Origin: Lachnospiraceae bacterium
GTDB lineage: Bacteria > Bacillota > Clostridia > Lachnospirales > Lachnospiraceae
Length of the DNA stretch: 64,000 nt
Direction: 5' to 3'
NCBI GenBank assembly: GCA_017617545.1
Contig: JAFZVZ010000017.1
Coordinates: forward strand, 62,001-126,000
Of the stretch, positions 17,641 through 28,388 are shown piece by piece. Both the position numbers and the translations under genes were made by a program. The notes below the pieces were generated by a model that made no database searches, had not been told where the DNA came from, and saw only the letters and a program-made list of their open reading frames with translations. How positions within the stretch are numbered: the first letter of the stretch is position 1; each line of letters begins with the position of its first letter.

Positions 17641-20318
17641 TCCGGATACAGAAACTCGACAAGTATTATAACCGTCAGAAGCAGAACGAGCTTCATGTGC
17701 TTGATGACCTTACCTATGAGTTTCCGGAGCGCGGGATGTGCGCGATCTTCGGACCGAGCGGCTGCGGTAAGACTACGCTTCTCAATGTCATCGGCGGCCT
17801 GGATGATCCTACCTCGGGAGCGGTACGCTACGACGAGACAGAGCTTTCCGAGGATGAGAACAGGATCCGAAACAGAGACATCGGGTTTATATTCCAAAAC
17901 TATAACCTGAACAAGGATGAGACGGTGTTCGATAACGTAGCGGATTCCCTTCGCCTGTGCGGCATCGAGGATGAGGCAGTGATCGAAGAGAGGGTCATGG
18001 CGGCGCTTCAGAATGTCGGAATGGGCAAGTTCCGCAAGCGTCTTCCCGACACGCTCTCCGGAGGTCAGCAGCAGAGAGTTGCCATCGCGAGAGCGATCGT
18101 CAAGAACCCGAAGGTTTTGCTTGCCGACGAGCCGACCGGAAATCTTGATGAGGCCAATACAATCCTTGTTATGGACATCCTTAAGAAGATGTCCGAGGAA
18201 CACCTCGTGATCCTTGTGACACACGAGACGAAGCTCGTGGATTTCTACTGTGACACGGTTGTGGACCTTTCCGACGGAAAGATCGTCGGAGTGCGTTCCA
18301 ACGAGAACACAAACGGCTATGTCGGTAGAAACCGAAACGACATCTACTTAGGGGAGCTTGAGCAGAGCACCTGCGGTGACAGCAACACGACTGTACGATA
18401 CTATGGCGAACCTCTTGAGTCACCGCTTCAGCTTACGATCGTGCATCACAACGGAAGAGTGTTCCTGCGTGTGGATGAAGGTAAGGTTACGGTTCTTGAG
18501 CCCGGCAGTGAAGTGAAGCTTAAGGAAGGCGTGTTCACGGATCGTAGTGCCGGTGATACGTCTGAGACCGGGATCGACATGAGCAAACTTCCTCCGGTCG
18601 AAGGCGAACGATACGGTCGTTTATTCCGCCTGAAGGACAGTATCAAACAGGGCTTCCGTGCCAATTTCAGGAACTCTGTGGGAAAGAAGAAGAGGAATGC
18701 GCTGATCGCATGTCTGTTCTTCTTCGGAGTAGCGCTTGTGTTCTTCACAGCATGGTTCGGACAGGATTTGCGAAGCGTATTTTCCATCCGGGAAGAGATC
18801 AACGAGCAGACATTTTTAGTCTGTGCATCGGACCAGGATATCGCTGAGAGGATCAAGTCGATGGCTGCGGATCCGTCCGCCGCGGTTGATTATTATGACA
18901 TTACGGTAATCTTCGACAACAATATCAACACTTACGGAATCGAGTTGTACTTCGACTATGCAACCTTTGAGACATTCGGATATTACAGCGACGGGTTCGA
19001 ATTCCCGCAGAGCGAAATGATCGGTACGCAGCAGTATCCGGTCACGATCGCCGGCGACGGAGAGCTTCTGTGCGGCAGCAGAGAACTGAAGAACGATGAC
19101 GTGCTCATCACTACACAGGTCGCTGACCGTATCCTTAAGACAACACCGTACGAGTACATTCGTGAGTACAGAGACCTGATCGGTCTGAAAATGTATGCTA
19201 TTATAGGAGGCGGGCAGTTTTTCCGTATTGCGGGTGTGATCCGTTCGGATGAGAACAGCATTTTCAGTTCAGTGGATAAGACGAAAAATGATCTGGATGT
19301 GTATCGGGGCATTGTATGCGACACCGATGATTACTTCAATCTCGCGCCCGGGGAATGCGCGATGATCTGTCTTTACGAATCGAGACGGAAACCGAGCTTC
19401 CCGGATTACGAGGAAGGTGAGACCATGGTATTCAACGGTCTGCAGCTTACCCTTACGAAGAAGATCGATCTTACGTTACTTGAAACCGCGTCCGCATATA
19501 AAAAGACAGACGAGGAACAGCCGGATCCGGAAGAAATCGAGAGACTTCAGAACAAGAAGAACGAGTTTGAAGAGCATTTTACGATTAAAAACTTCTTCTC
19601 CACAAACGCAGGCAGGGTGTTTGTCCTGAATAAGAGCGACTATGAAGCAACGGAGAACATGATCGGAACGACAAGCAAATGGATGCTCGGCGTTGAAGGA
19701 AGCTCGAAGGATGAAACCGCGATGTATGTAAGCAGTTACGATGATGCGGTTGCATATTACAGAATTCATTCAAAGGATCCGAAAGCTACGACGGAATACC
19801 TGCGCGCGCATTTTTCCGACGTCACGAACCGCAGGAGGTTTGAGCCCAGTGAGATATCATCCGGTGTCATTACGCCTGACGACAGGTTCAATATGGTATT
19901 TGAGAACAGCAAGCGCAACGTGCTCGGGCAGCTGGCTCTTGTGGCCGTGTTCCTCGTGTTCCTCGGGATCTGCATGTATCTTGTGATGCGCGCTTCCGTC
20001 ATGAATCGCACGAGGGAGATCGGGATCTATCGTGCGATCGGAGCGAAGAAGAGCAATATCGTGTTTCGGTTTGCTGTTGAGACCGTTGTTGTGCTCATGC
20101 TGAGCGCAGTTATCGGATTTTTGATCATCAGCATAGCGATCACGTATATCACAAGCCGATCCGCATTCAGCGGCGTGGATTCGTTCTACTATCCGCTGTG
20201 GATGGCTGTCGCGCTGTTCGTGTTCTTGATGACGGTCGGCACTGTATGCGGCATCGTGCCGGTAATCTTATTGTTGCGTAAGACGCCAAGTGAGATATTG
20301 GCGAAATACGATATATAG
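17637..20318 (+). CDS. Fused ABC ATPase-FtsX permease, unit 1 protein B
   Basis: An 893-residue partner of protein A. Walker [17 protein letters not shown] near residue 39, signature LSGGQQQR near 139, Walker [15 protein letters not shown]. After a longer linker with a small beta-rich segment (residues about 245-300) comes the first membrane segment (LIACLFFFGVALVFFTAWFG, near 353). An outside domain of about 390 residues follows, then three membrane segments near 765, 812 and 852, ending in [12 protein letters not shown]. Translation starts inside the stop of gene A behind GAGGAGGTGATC, so expression is coupled one to one. ATPase motifs look intact in both partners. Confidence 0.88.
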   Translation: MIRIQKLDKYYNRQKQNELHVLDDLTYEFPERGMCAIFGPSGCGKTTLLNVIGGLDDPTSGAVRYDETELSEDENRIRNRDIGFIFQNYNLNKDETVFDNVADSLRLCGIEDEAVIEERVMAALQNVGMGKFRKRLPDTLSGGQQQRVAIARAIVKNPKVLLADEPTGNLDEANTILVMDILKKMSEEHLVILVTHETKLVDFYCDTVVDLSDGKIVGVRSNENTNGYVGRNRNDIYLGELEQSTCGDSNTTVRYYGEPLESPLQLTIVHHNGRVFLRVDEGKVTVLEPGSEVKLKEGVFTDRSAGDTSETGIDMSKLPPVEGERYGRLFRLKDSIKQGFRANFRNSVGKKKRNALIACLFFFGVALVFFTAWFGQDLRSVFSIREEINEQTFLVCASDQDIAERIKSMAADPSAAVDYYDITVIFDNNINTYGIELYFDYATFETFGYYSDGFEFPQSEMIGTQQYPVTIAGDGELLCGSRELKNDDVLITTQVADRILKTTPYEYIREYRDLIGLKMYAIIGGGQFFRIAGVIRSDENSIFSSVDKTKNDLDVYRGIVCDTDDYFNLAPGECAMICLYESRRKPSFPDYEEGETMVFNGLQLTLTKKIDLTLLETASAYKKTDEEQPDPEEIERLQNKKNEFEEHFTIKNFFSTNAGRVFVLNKSDYEATENMIGTTSKWMLGVEGSSKDETAMYVSSYDDAVAYYRIHSKDPKATTEYLRAHFSDVTNRRRFEPSEISSGVITPDDRFNMVFENSKRNVLGQLALVAVFLVFLGICMYLVMRASVMNRTREIGIYRAIGAKKSNIVFRFAVETVVVLMLSAVIGFLIISIAITYITSRSAFSGVDSFYYPLWMAVALFVFLMTVGTVCGIVPVILLLRKTPSEILAKYDI

Positions 20319-20376
20319 AAGACGAAACGTCTTCGAAACGGTTCCAAGGGGGTGGGGACGCCACTGCGGTGTCCCC
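20318..20376 (+). other. Two hairpins between units 1 and 2, no U tract
   Basis: GAAGACG (20318-20324) pairs with CGTCTTC (20328-20334), and GGGGACGCC (20354-20362) pairs with GGTGTCCCC (20368-20376) with one G-U. Neither is followed by a T run, so they look more like processing or stability elements, or weak attenuators, than intrinsic terminators. Units 1 and 2 may therefore share a transcript. Confidence 0.5.
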
Positions 20377-20404
20377 GTGAGAAATTACACAGGGGGAAGA
20401 AATC

Positions 20405-22741
20405 ATGGCATTTCTTAGACTTGCGAACATCGGAAAGATCTATGTTTCCGATGGCAATGTTGCGGTAGGTATCCGCGGTGTCAACCTGTCGTTTGAGAAA
20501 GGAGAGTTTGTCGCGATCACCGGTTCGTCCGGCTCCGGCAAATCCACGCTCCTCAATGTCTTAAGCGGCATGGATACCTACGAGGAGGGCGAACTCTTCA
20601 TCGAGGAGCAGCCCACGTCACACTATCTGCAGCCGGACTGGGAGGAATACAGGGAGAAGTACATCTCCTTTATCTTCCAGGACTACAACATCATCGACAG
20701 CTTCACGGTCCTTCAGAACGTGGAGCTTGCGCTGATGACGATACCGGATCCGGCGAAGCGTCGCAAACGCGCGATCGAACTCATCGAGCGCGTCGGTCTT
20801 TCCAAACATCTGAAGCATAAGGGAAGCCAGCTTTCCGGCGGTCAGAAGCAGAGAACCGTTATCGCGCGAGCACTCGCGAAGGACAGCCCGATCATCCTTG
20901 CCGACGAGCCGACCGGTAACCTCGATTCGGAGACCTCAAAGGAGATCATCGAGCTTTTGCGCGAGATTTCCCACGACAAGCTTCTGATCATGGTCACACA
21001 CAGCTTCGACCAGGTGGAAAACGTAGCTACGCGGCATATCCGCGTATTTGACGGTGCGATCGAATCGGACCGTGTTCTTCGCGTGGAAAATGAAGCTGAA
21101 ACCGCTGAAGTGAATGGGAACACAGTGGAAGAGGGCGAAAAAGCTTCGAAGGAAGAAGAGACAAAGGAGATCAACCGTAAGCTTGCGGATGTGTCCAACG
21201 GCGTGCTGCTTGGGCGTTCGATGTTCTTTGCAAAGCCGAAGCTCAGCATTTTCCTGTGCTTTCTGATGATCGTCGGCATCTTCGGTATCTTTGCGTCAAC
21301 GGCTGTCTGCGGTGATTTCGCAGAGATATTCCATACGTACCGTCTGTTCCGAAAGGAGGAAGGGCGTCTGATCATCTCGCATAAAGACGGAACTCCCATG
21401 AAAGTTCAGGAACTTGAGGAGCTTGCGAAGGAATACAATGCGAAGGACATGCTGTATTATGATCTCCTTCTGGATATTCCGATCGATACGGACTTCCGCC
21501 TGCCGTATGATCAGCTTGATTATCACAATGAAGATTACGGCTCGTACTTCTGTGATTACGACAAGGATTACGGGACACCGGATATCGGACGATACCCGGA
21601 GGATACGACGGAAATCCTGCTTCGTCTTCCGGTCTTTTACGAGCCGTTGTTCGGCGAAGATAAGATCAAGATCGACAGGTTTGAATTTTACGGAGACTTC
21701 TTTAAGATCGTAGGCATCAAGTACTACGCGGATACTTCCGAAAAGCCGACGATGCTGTTCACGAGGGAAGGCTTTAAGTACGCAACGAGCCTTTTCATAT
21801 CCTATGATTCGTTGTATTTCGGCGATTTTTACGGCGGCGAGGCGCGAGAAAAACTGAAGTACTGGGTAGGCGGAAAATACGAATCGCCGAAGTATTATTT
21901 TGTCGTTAAACCCAACCGGGATATCGATCCGGATGCCGTTATTTTCGACAATCTCGAGTTTCAAAAGGATCTTCAGGAATCCGGACGCATGGAGCTTACC
22001 GTGACACTTGTTACGGAGTACCAGTATAAACGGAAAATTGAGTATTCTCTGGGGAATCCGAGAAAGATGTTCTATGCGTTGAAAGAGTACAAGCTTGAGG
22101 ATATTACGTTTACTGACAAGATACTTACGGTGCATGAATCGTCTAAGATCCCGCTTCTGATCGGCACGAATGTGCTTCAGGAGTTTGTCGACAAAGCCAT
22201 GGACGGAATGTATTCGCAGGGAACGCTGATATTTGATTCAAACCGTCAGGCGAGCAAGGTGGCGAAGAAGCTTGAGGAAACAAACTATTCTGCGGTTACG
22301 ACAGATGCTTCGTATAAGCCGGGATATCAGGCGATACTTCAGGTCGTGGCGAGGGGACTTGTGCTGTTGATCGCATGGGTCATCATGGTGTTCTTTATCG
22401 CGTTCTTCATCAATCTCTGCAGCAACCGTACCATATCCGCTTTCCGCGAGGATATGACGATCATGCGATCCATGGGAATTCCGGTTCGAGTGATTCGGAT
22501 CGGGATCTATGTTCGTATGTTCTTAGCGCAGCTTCCTGCGTATGTGCTTCTTCCGATCGTCGCGTATAATGTGTATCATACGCCCAAGTGGAACGCACAG
22601 CTGTTATATCTGCAGCCGATCCATTATGTTTTGATCTACCTCGGCATGATCATTCTGATGACGCGTGTCACGAGAAAGCAGATACGCAACCTGTTCGGCG
22701 CAAGCGTGAAGACATCTTTACGGGGGGGTGAGGATGTATGA
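20405..22741 (+). CDS. Fused ABC ATPase-FtsX permease, unit 2 protein A
   Basis: A 778-residue paralogue of the unit 1 A protein, with the same N-terminal ATPase ([29 protein letters not shown]), nearly identical through residue 230. It then has a linker rich in Glu and Lys, a first membrane segment near 285, an outside domain of about 340 residues that has diverged strongly, and three C-terminal membrane segments ending in SLRGGEDV. The start follows AGGGGGAAG. It overlaps the B gene by ATGA. The outside domain keeps landmarks shared by all three A proteins, such as DYGTPDIGRYPE and KPTML, so it is a homologous fold and not a replacement. Confidence 0.87.
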   Translation: MAFLRLANIGKIYVSDGNVAVGIRGVNLSFEKGEFVAITGSSGSGKSTLLNVLSGMDTYEEGELFIEEQPTSHYLQPDWEEYREKYISFIFQDYNIIDSFTVLQNVELALMTIPDPAKRRKRAIELIERVGLSKHLKHKGSQLSGGQKQRTVIARALAKDSPIILADEPTGNLDSETSKEIIELLREISHDKLLIMVTHSFDQVENVATRHIRVFDGAIESDRVLRVENEAETAEVNGNTVEEGEKASKEEETKEINRKLADVSNGVLLGRSMFFAKPKLSIFLCFLMIVGIFGIFASTAVCGDFAEIFHTYRLFRKEEGRLIISHKDGTPMKVQELEELAKEYNAKDMLYYDLLLDIPIDTDFRLPYDQLDYHNEDYGSYFCDYDKDYGTPDIGRYPEDTTEILLRLPVFYEPLFGEDKIKIDRFEFYGDFFKIVGIKYYADTSEKPTMLFTREGFKYATSLFISYDSLYFGDFYGGEAREKLKYWVGGKYESPKYYFVVKPNRDIDPDAVIFDNLEFQKDLQESGRMELTVTLVTEYQYKRKIEYSLGNPRKMFYALKEYKLEDITFTDKILTVHESSKIPLLIGTNVLQEFVDKAMDGMYSQGTLIFDSNRQASKVAKKLEETNYSAVTTDASYKPGYQAILQVVARGLVLLIAWVIMVFFIAFFINLCSNRTISAFREDMTIMRSMGIPVRVIRIGIYVRMFLAQLPAYVLLPIVAYNVYHTPKWNAQLLYLQPIHYVLIYLGMIILMTRVTRKQIRNLFGASVKTSLRGGEDV

Positions 22742-25700
22742 TTAAGATAAATGCATTACATAAGTTTTATAACCGCGGGAAGCAGAACGAGATCCATGTG
22801 ATCAACGACGTTTCGTTAGAGCTTCCCGACACCGGCATGTGTGCCGTGTTCGGACCTTCCGGATGCGGTAAGACGACACTTCTCAATGTGATCGGCGGAA
22901 TGGATTCGACGCAGTCCGGCGAGATCCTGTTGAACGAGAGTCAGATTTCAGTGAAGAGCAAGGATTTTGATGTCGTACGCAATCGAGATATCGGTGTCAT
23001 ATTCCAAAATTACAATCTGAACCGCAGGGAGAGCGTGTTTGACAATGTCGCGGATTCGCTCAGACTGTGCGGAATGACCGATGCTGAGACGATCGAAGAA
23101 CGAGTGAACGCGGCGCTTGCCAACGTAGGCATGGAGAAGTTCGCGAAGCGTCTTCCCGATACACTTTCCGGCGGTCAGCAGCAGCGAGTAGCGATCGCGC
23201 GCGCGATCGTGAAGAATCCTAAGGTGATCCTTGCAGATGAGCCGACAGGTAACCTCGATGAGGCGAACACGATCCTTGTAATGGACATTTTACGTGCCAT
23301 GGCCAATGAACGTCTTGTCATTCTGGTCACGCATGAAGCAAACCTTGTGGATTTCTATTGCGATACCGTCATCGAGCTGAAGGACGGTTCCGTCGTCAAT
23401 GTTCGAACGAACGAGAAGACAAGCGGATACGTTGCGCGGAATAAGAATGACATCTACCTCGGCGAACTCGACGAGCACGTGCAGAATGACGGCAACGCGG
23501 AAGTCACATTTTTCGGCGATAAGCCTGAGACGCCGGTGCAGATCACGGTCGTGAACCACAACGGAAGATACTTCCTGAAGATCAACACACCGAAAGTCAC
23601 CGTGCTCGATGAGAACAGCGAGGTGAAACTGAAGGAGGGCGTCTTCGAGGATCAGGAGGCAAGACGTTCGAAGGAAGAACGCGTCGACATGTCGAAGCTG
23701 CCATCATTTGAAGGGAAAGAGTACGGAAAATTGTTCCATTTCTGGTCGTCCCTGAAAAACGGGTACCGTGAAAACTTTAAGAATATGATGCAAAGGAAGA
23801 GCAAGAAACGTCTTGCGTGGTGTCTTGCTCTGTTCGGAGCCGCAATGGTGTTTATCACAGCCATGTTCGGCGTAGGCATCGGAAACCTGCTCAACAAAAA
23901 AGACAAGTACAATGGGGACGTGTTGTATGTCTCGGCAATGACGGATGATGTCGCAGACAAGATCAAGGCGCTTGCTGAGGAACCGGGCTCTGCGATCGAT
24001 TACTACGGTCCGGGCCGCGTTTTAAACGGTTACGCGACGGATCCGGTCGCGGTGTTCCAGCTCGCGAGGTTCGAGACCAGCGGTTATCTCGATGACGGTT
24101 TTGATAAGCAGCCGTTCGTCGAACTCACGATGACGATCCTTCCGGATAGATTGATGGGGAAGGCGAAGCCGGTGGCGGGCAGGATAACCGATCTCGCCGA
24201 CAATGAGGTTGTAATATCCCAAAAGATCGCGAATCAGCTGCTGAAGAATTCACCGTATCGCTTTATTGACAATTACAATAAGATCGTCGGAACTGTTGTA
24301 ACTCTGACGGAGAGCGGGTTTACAAAACCGATGATCGTCGTTGGCATTGCCGATACCAATGAAGTCGCAGGTTACGTCAACGAGTTGGCTCTTGCGGAGG
24401 CGAACGTCGTATTGCGCGATTATCTCAGAAACGTAACCTATGACATGGAAGGATATTTCGGATTGAAGAAGGGTGAGTGCTTTGTCATCAATTCCATGGT
24501 TAATCCGATGCAACGGTTTTTAGACTATTGGGTTGAGATGGATGCTTACGATGATGAGGAAGGTGTCCTGAGAGAAACCGAATCGTTAGTGTACATTTAC
24601 GATACACAGGGAAGACATATCGGCTACGGATTCCGTGACAGGATCGAATACTATAGCTGGTATGAGCTCGAGATGAACGGGCAAGATCAGGACGACAGCG
24701 GGGATGATGATACGGATGTCACGTATGACTGGTCCAACGACCTTGATACCGGTAAGGATAATCCTCTGGACAACTATTATGACGATCCCGATGATTCGGA
24801 TAAGTACTATGGTCAGCCGTTTGACTCCAAAAACTATGAATTCACGTACAAGATGCTTCCCGAAAGAAAAGTGCTTTATAACGGTATTGAGCTGACCGTG
24901 AAAGATAGAACGGACCTGTATTTCCAGGAGTATTGGCTTGAGCCTGATGAGACACCGAGCCTGGAGAAGATCAATCAACTGATCGATGAGAACGATAAGG
25001 TTGTCGAACAGTTATACGAGTATAATGATAATCTGCCGAAGGTTTCCATGTCGTATTACGATTCGATGGACGGTCTTCATTATACGGAAGGTGAACCGTT
25101 CCTTTCTGTGTATTCGTATGCAATTGTTCTTTCGAAGGAAGATTATCTTGAAGGCAGCAGTCTGGTAGGAAGAACATCCATGATTCTCGCGACGGAATGG
25201 TATGATGACGTTGAAACCATTCCCGGGTATTTTCAGGAAGTCCATTATGAACGGTACTCCGATATGTTGTCTATGTTCCACTTATACTACATGATGCCGA
25301 AACTGTACTACGTGATCCACACCACGGACCCGAAGGCTACGTCTGCACGGATCCGTGAAACGTTCAGCGGCCTTGAGGCACCGTCAGGATACATAGACAT
25401 TTACGATGACGGCTCCTACAACAAGTCACTTCACTCATATTACGATGACGAGGACCGTTTTTCCGAGCATATCGTGGATACCGGCAAGAAATCAACTCGT
25501 CTTTTGACGATCGGCGCGGTATTGCTTTTGTTCATGTGCCTTTGTATGTATTTCATCATGAAATCGACGATCATGAGCAGGATCCGCGAGATCGGTATCT
25601 ATCGAGCGATCGGAGCAACCAAGAAAAATGTGAGGTTCCATTTTACGATCGAGACAGCTGTCGTGGTCACCTGCAGCGTGATCATGGGATTTGTCGTTGC

Positions 25701-25887
25701 CAGCGCGATCGTATGGTATATTTTGAACGTGAGCAGTCTTGCGGAAAATCTGTTCTACTATCCGTCATGGCTCGCTCTGATCCTTCTTGTCGTGCTCTAT
25801 GTGGTGAGTATCCTGTGCGGCATGCTGCCGTTGCTGCGGTTGCTTCGCAAGACACCGAGCGAGATCCTGGCTAAGTATGATATTTAA
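22738..25887 (+). CDS. Fused ABC ATPase-FtsX permease, unit 2 protein B (long variant)
   Basis: At 1,049 residues this is the largest of the six. The ATPase ([31 protein letters not shown]) and the C-terminal membrane block with AKYDI match the other B proteins. The first membrane segment is near 360. The outside domain is about 150 residues longer than in unit 1 because of an acidic, tyrosine-rich insertion around residues 640-700, with many Asp, Asn and Tyr and the look of a flexible or calcium-binding loop. The start sits in the stop of gene A. It is followed by a hairpin at 25942-25978. Substrate unknown. Confidence 0.87.
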   Translation: MIKINALHKFYNRGKQNEIHVINDVSLELPDTGMCAVFGPSGCGKTTLLNVIGGMDSTQSGEILLNESQISVKSKDFDVVRNRDIGVIFQNYNLNRRESVFDNVADSLRLCGMTDAETIEERVNAALANVGMEKFAKRLPDTLSGGQQQRVAIARAIVKNPKVILADEPTGNLDEANTILVMDILRAMANERLVILVTHEANLVDFYCDTVIELKDGSVVNVRTNEKTSGYVARNKNDIYLGELDEHVQNDGNAEVTFFGDKPETPVQITVVNHNGRYFLKINTPKVTVLDENSEVKLKEGVFEDQEARRSKEERVDMSKLPSFEGKEYGKLFHFWSSLKNGYRENFKNMMQRKSKKRLAWCLALFGAAMVFITAMFGVGIGNLLNKKDKYNGDVLYVSAMTDDVADKIKALAEEPGSAIDYYGPGRVLNGYATDPVAVFQLARFETSGYLDDGFDKQPFVELTMTILPDRLMGKAKPVAGRITDLADNEVVISQKIANQLLKNSPYRFIDNYNKIVGTVVTLTESGFTKPMIVVGIADTNEVAGYVNELALAEANVVLRDYLRNVTYDMEGYFGLKKGECFVINSMVNPMQRFLDYWVEMDAYDDEEGVLRETESLVYIYDTQGRHIGYGFRDRIEYYSWYELEMNGQDQDDSGDDDTDVTYDWSNDLDTGKDNPLDNYYDDPDDSDKYYGQPFDSKNYEFTYKMLPERKVLYNGIELTVKDRTDLYFQEYWLEPDETPSLEKINQLIDENDKVVEQLYEYNDNLPKVSMSYYDSMDGLHYTEGEPFLSVYSYAIVLSKEDYLEGSSLVGRTSMILATEWYDDVETIPGYFQEVHYERYSDMLSMFHLYYMMPKLYYVIHTTDPKATSARIRETFSGLEAPSGYIDIYDDGSYNKSLHSYYDDEDRFSEHIVDTGKKSTRLLTIGAVLLLFMCLCMYFIMKSTIMSRIREIGIYRAIGATKKNVRFHFTIETAVVVTCSVIMGFVVASAIVWYILNVSSLAENLFYYPSWLALILLVVLYVVSILCGMLPLLRLLRKTPSEILAKYDI

Positions 25888-25941
25888 CAGGCTCTGAAAT
25901 AGTAACGGCATTGCTTGATCAATTGATATTATGAACAGGAA

Positions 25942-25978
25942 AATGAGTACAGCGGAGACAAATGCCGCTGTACTCATT
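25942..25978 (+). terminator. Hairpin terminator candidate after unit 2
   Basis: AATGAGTACAGCGG (25942-25955) pairs perfectly with CCGCTGTACTCATT (25965-25978) around a nine-base loop. The following GTATTATG is only weakly T-rich, so read-through into unit 3 is possible. Confidence 0.6.
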
Positions 25979-25998
25979 GTATTATGAGGGAATCTGAG

Positions 25999-26004
25999 TA
26001 TAAT
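25999..26004 (+). promoter_or_regulatory. -10 element for unit 3
   Basis: A perfect TATAAT 36 bases before the unit 3 start codon, directly after the hairpin. The only -35 candidate is a poor TTGTAT at 25977-25982 with a 16-base spacer. Unit 3 may be separately transcribed. Confidence 0.45.
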
Positions 26005-26039
26005 TAAATATACTACTGTGAGGGGAGGAAAGAACCAGA

Positions 26040-28388
26040 ATGTCTTTCTTACGTTTGTCTAACATCGGAAAGATCTATGTTTCCGAGGGTAACGTCACCG
26101 TGGGTATCCGCGGTGTCAATCTGTCGTTCGAACGAGGCGAATTCGTTGCGATCACCGGCGCTTCGGGTTCGGGCAAATCCACGTTGTTGAACGTCTTAAG
26201 CGGCATGGATACGTACGAGGAGGGTGAGCTCTATATCGAGGAGCAGCCGACCTCGCATTATCTGCAGCCGGAATGGGAAGAGTATCGTGAAAAATACATC
26301 TCTTTCATTTTCCAGAACTACAATATTCTCGAGAGCTTCACGGTCCTTCAGAACGTGGAGCTTGCTCTGATGACCATCACCGATCCGATCGAGCGCCGGA
26401 AGCGCGCGATCGAGCTGATCGAGAGGGTAGGCTTGAAGAAGCATATGCGCCAGAAGGGCAGTCAGCTCTCCGGAGGTCAGAAACAGAGAACAGTTATCGC
26501 GCGAGCTCTGGCGAAGGACAGCCCGATCATCCTTGCTGATGAGCCGACCGGCAACCTTGACGCGCAGACGTCGCGCGAGATCATCGCGCTTCTTCGCGAG
26601 GTATCCAAGGATAAGCTTTTGATCATGGTCACGCACAGCTACGACCAGGTGAGCGAATTCGCGACGAGACATGTGCGTATCTTCGACGGCGCTGTTGAAG
26701 CGGACCAGACGATCACTGAGCCGGAGGTGAAGGAATATCCGAAGGTGGAGAAGGACGGAAAAGTTTCCACGATCTCCAACGGAATGCTTCTCGGACGTTC
26801 GATCTTCTTCGCGAAGCCGAAGCTGAGTCTGTTTCTGTGCCTGTTATTGCTGATCGGTACCTTCGGTGTGTTCCTGATCACGATGTTCTGCGGGGATGCT
26901 TCTTTGTTGTTTGAGCAAAACCATATGTTCCGACCGATGAAGGGACGACTTGTCATTATACAGAAGGACGGGAACGTGATCACGGACGAGGAGCTGAATA
27001 ACCTTGCGTCAAAGTACAACGCCGAGAGAGCAGTCCACTACGATTATGTTTTCGACGTGCGGCTCGGTGATCTGACGGAAAATGCGGAAACCTCGTGGTA
27101 CGAGTATGAGATGGACAAGTTTGAAAACGGCAATTTCTACGTGACCTGCGGAGAGGATTTCGGCAAGCCCGATGTCGGACGCTATCCGGAGAAACTCAAT
27201 GAGGTTCTTCTTCGTGTTCCGATCTTCTACCAGCAGTGGTACGGAGTTGATTCCATTCTGCTTGATACGGTCAAAATCGGCAACATAAACTACACGGTTA
27301 CCGGTGTCGTATATATCGCCGATAATACTGCGGAACGGATTGCTTTGCTGACCGAAGAGGGGTATCGCGCACTGTCTGTTGTATTCGGTGCGTATAGCCA
27401 TGGCGGGATCAGACTTTCCTCCGTCACAAGCAACGGGGAAGAGACGGATGTAAAGCCATACTCTGTCGCGATCGATCCGGGCATGGATCCCGACAAGATC
27501 TATTACAGTAATCCTGATTTGCTGGAACTGTTGAACTCCGGCGCTGATGTCAAAGCAACTATCTACATGGGATACGGCGGCGCCTACGTGAACTACAAGA
27601 ACGTCGCGCCTGCCTACGAGGAAAGCGGCGAGTACGAGGAATTACTTGAGGAGCTCCTGTACGGCATGAATACCCCGGATGATGAAGAGGAAGATGTGGA
27701 TGCATACACATTAATTCTGGGAAAGGATGATTTCCTTACGGAGCTTCCTGCAACCGCGCCTATGGCAGCGTATGACGACGGCAAAGAAAGAGTGGACGTC
27801 TGTTATATCGGTCTGCATGTTGCGGAACGGTTGTGCGAGCAGTATTACAGAGACAATTATAAGCAGGCAAGTCTGTTCTTTAAAAACGACAGAAAAGCTG
27901 CAAGCGTTGCCAGGGACCTGAAGAAGGACGGCTACATTGCAACAACTTCTGACATGACATACAAGTCCGAGATGATGGAAATCCTCGGCCGCGTGTTCGG
28001 CGGATTCCTGTATGCGATCATCTGGATCCTCGGAATCTGCTTTGTCGCGATGTTCATCAATATGTGCGCCAACAGAACTGTAGGCGCGTTCAGCGAGGAT
28101 ATCGCGATCATGCGTTCCATGGGTATCCCGGTCAAGGTGATCCGTGTCGGTATCTATGTGCGTATGATGTTCTCCCTGTTGCCTTCCCTGATCCTGCTGC
28201 CGATCGCAGCATGGCTCATTTACCACTATCCGAAATGGAACGGACAGCTGCGGTATCTGCAGCCGTGGCAGTATGTTGTCATCATCATCGGTATGTTCAT
28301 TCTGACGTTCCGTGTGACGAGAAAGCAGATCAAGAATCTCTTCGGAACAAGTGTCAAGAAATCGTTGCGGGGAGGTGAGGAAGAATGA
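26040..28388 (+). CDS. Fused ABC ATPase-FtsX permease, unit 3 protein A
   Basis: A 782-residue A-type protein. The ATPase motifs ([29 protein letters not shown]) are intact. The linker is shorter than in the other two A proteins. The first membrane segment (LFLCLLLLIGTFGVFLITMF) is near 262, a diverged outside domain of about 380 residues contains an acidic stretch (DDEEEDVDAY near 545-555), and three C-terminal membrane segments end in SLRGGEEE. The start at 26040 follows GAGGGGAGGAAAG at slightly long spacing. It overlaps gene B by ATGA, with GGGGAGGTGAGG as the B ribosome binding site. Confidence 0.87.
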   Translation: MSFLRLSNIGKIYVSEGNVTVGIRGVNLSFERGEFVAITGASGSGKSTLLNVLSGMDTYEEGELYIEEQPTSHYLQPEWEEYREKYISFIFQNYNILESFTVLQNVELALMTITDPIERRKRAIELIERVGLKKHMRQKGSQLSGGQKQRTVIARALAKDSPIILADEPTGNLDAQTSREIIALLREVSKDKLLIMVTHSYDQVSEFATRHVRIFDGAVEADQTITEPEVKEYPKVEKDGKVSTISNGMLLGRSIFFAKPKLSLFLCLLLLIGTFGVFLITMFCGDASLLFEQNHMFRPMKGRLVIIQKDGNVITDEELNNLASKYNAERAVHYDYVFDVRLGDLTENAETSWYEYEMDKFENGNFYVTCGEDFGKPDVGRYPEKLNEVLLRVPIFYQQWYGVDSILLDTVKIGNINYTVTGVVYIADNTAERIALLTEEGYRALSVVFGAYSHGGIRLSSVTSNGEETDVKPYSVAIDPGMDPDKIYYSNPDLLELLNSGADVKATIYMGYGGAYVNYKNVAPAYEESGEYEELLEELLYGMNTPDDEEEDVDAYTLILGKDDFLTELPATAPMAAYDDGKERVDVCYIGLHVAERLCEQYYRDNYKQASLFFKNDRKAASVARDLKKDGYIATTSDMTYKSEMMEILGRVFGGFLYAIIWILGICFVAMFINMCANRTVGAFSEDIAIMRSMGIPVKVIRVGIYVRMMFSLLPSLILLPIAAWLIYHYPKWNGQLRYLQPWQYVVIIIGMFILTFRVTRKQIKNLFGTSVKKSLRGGEEE

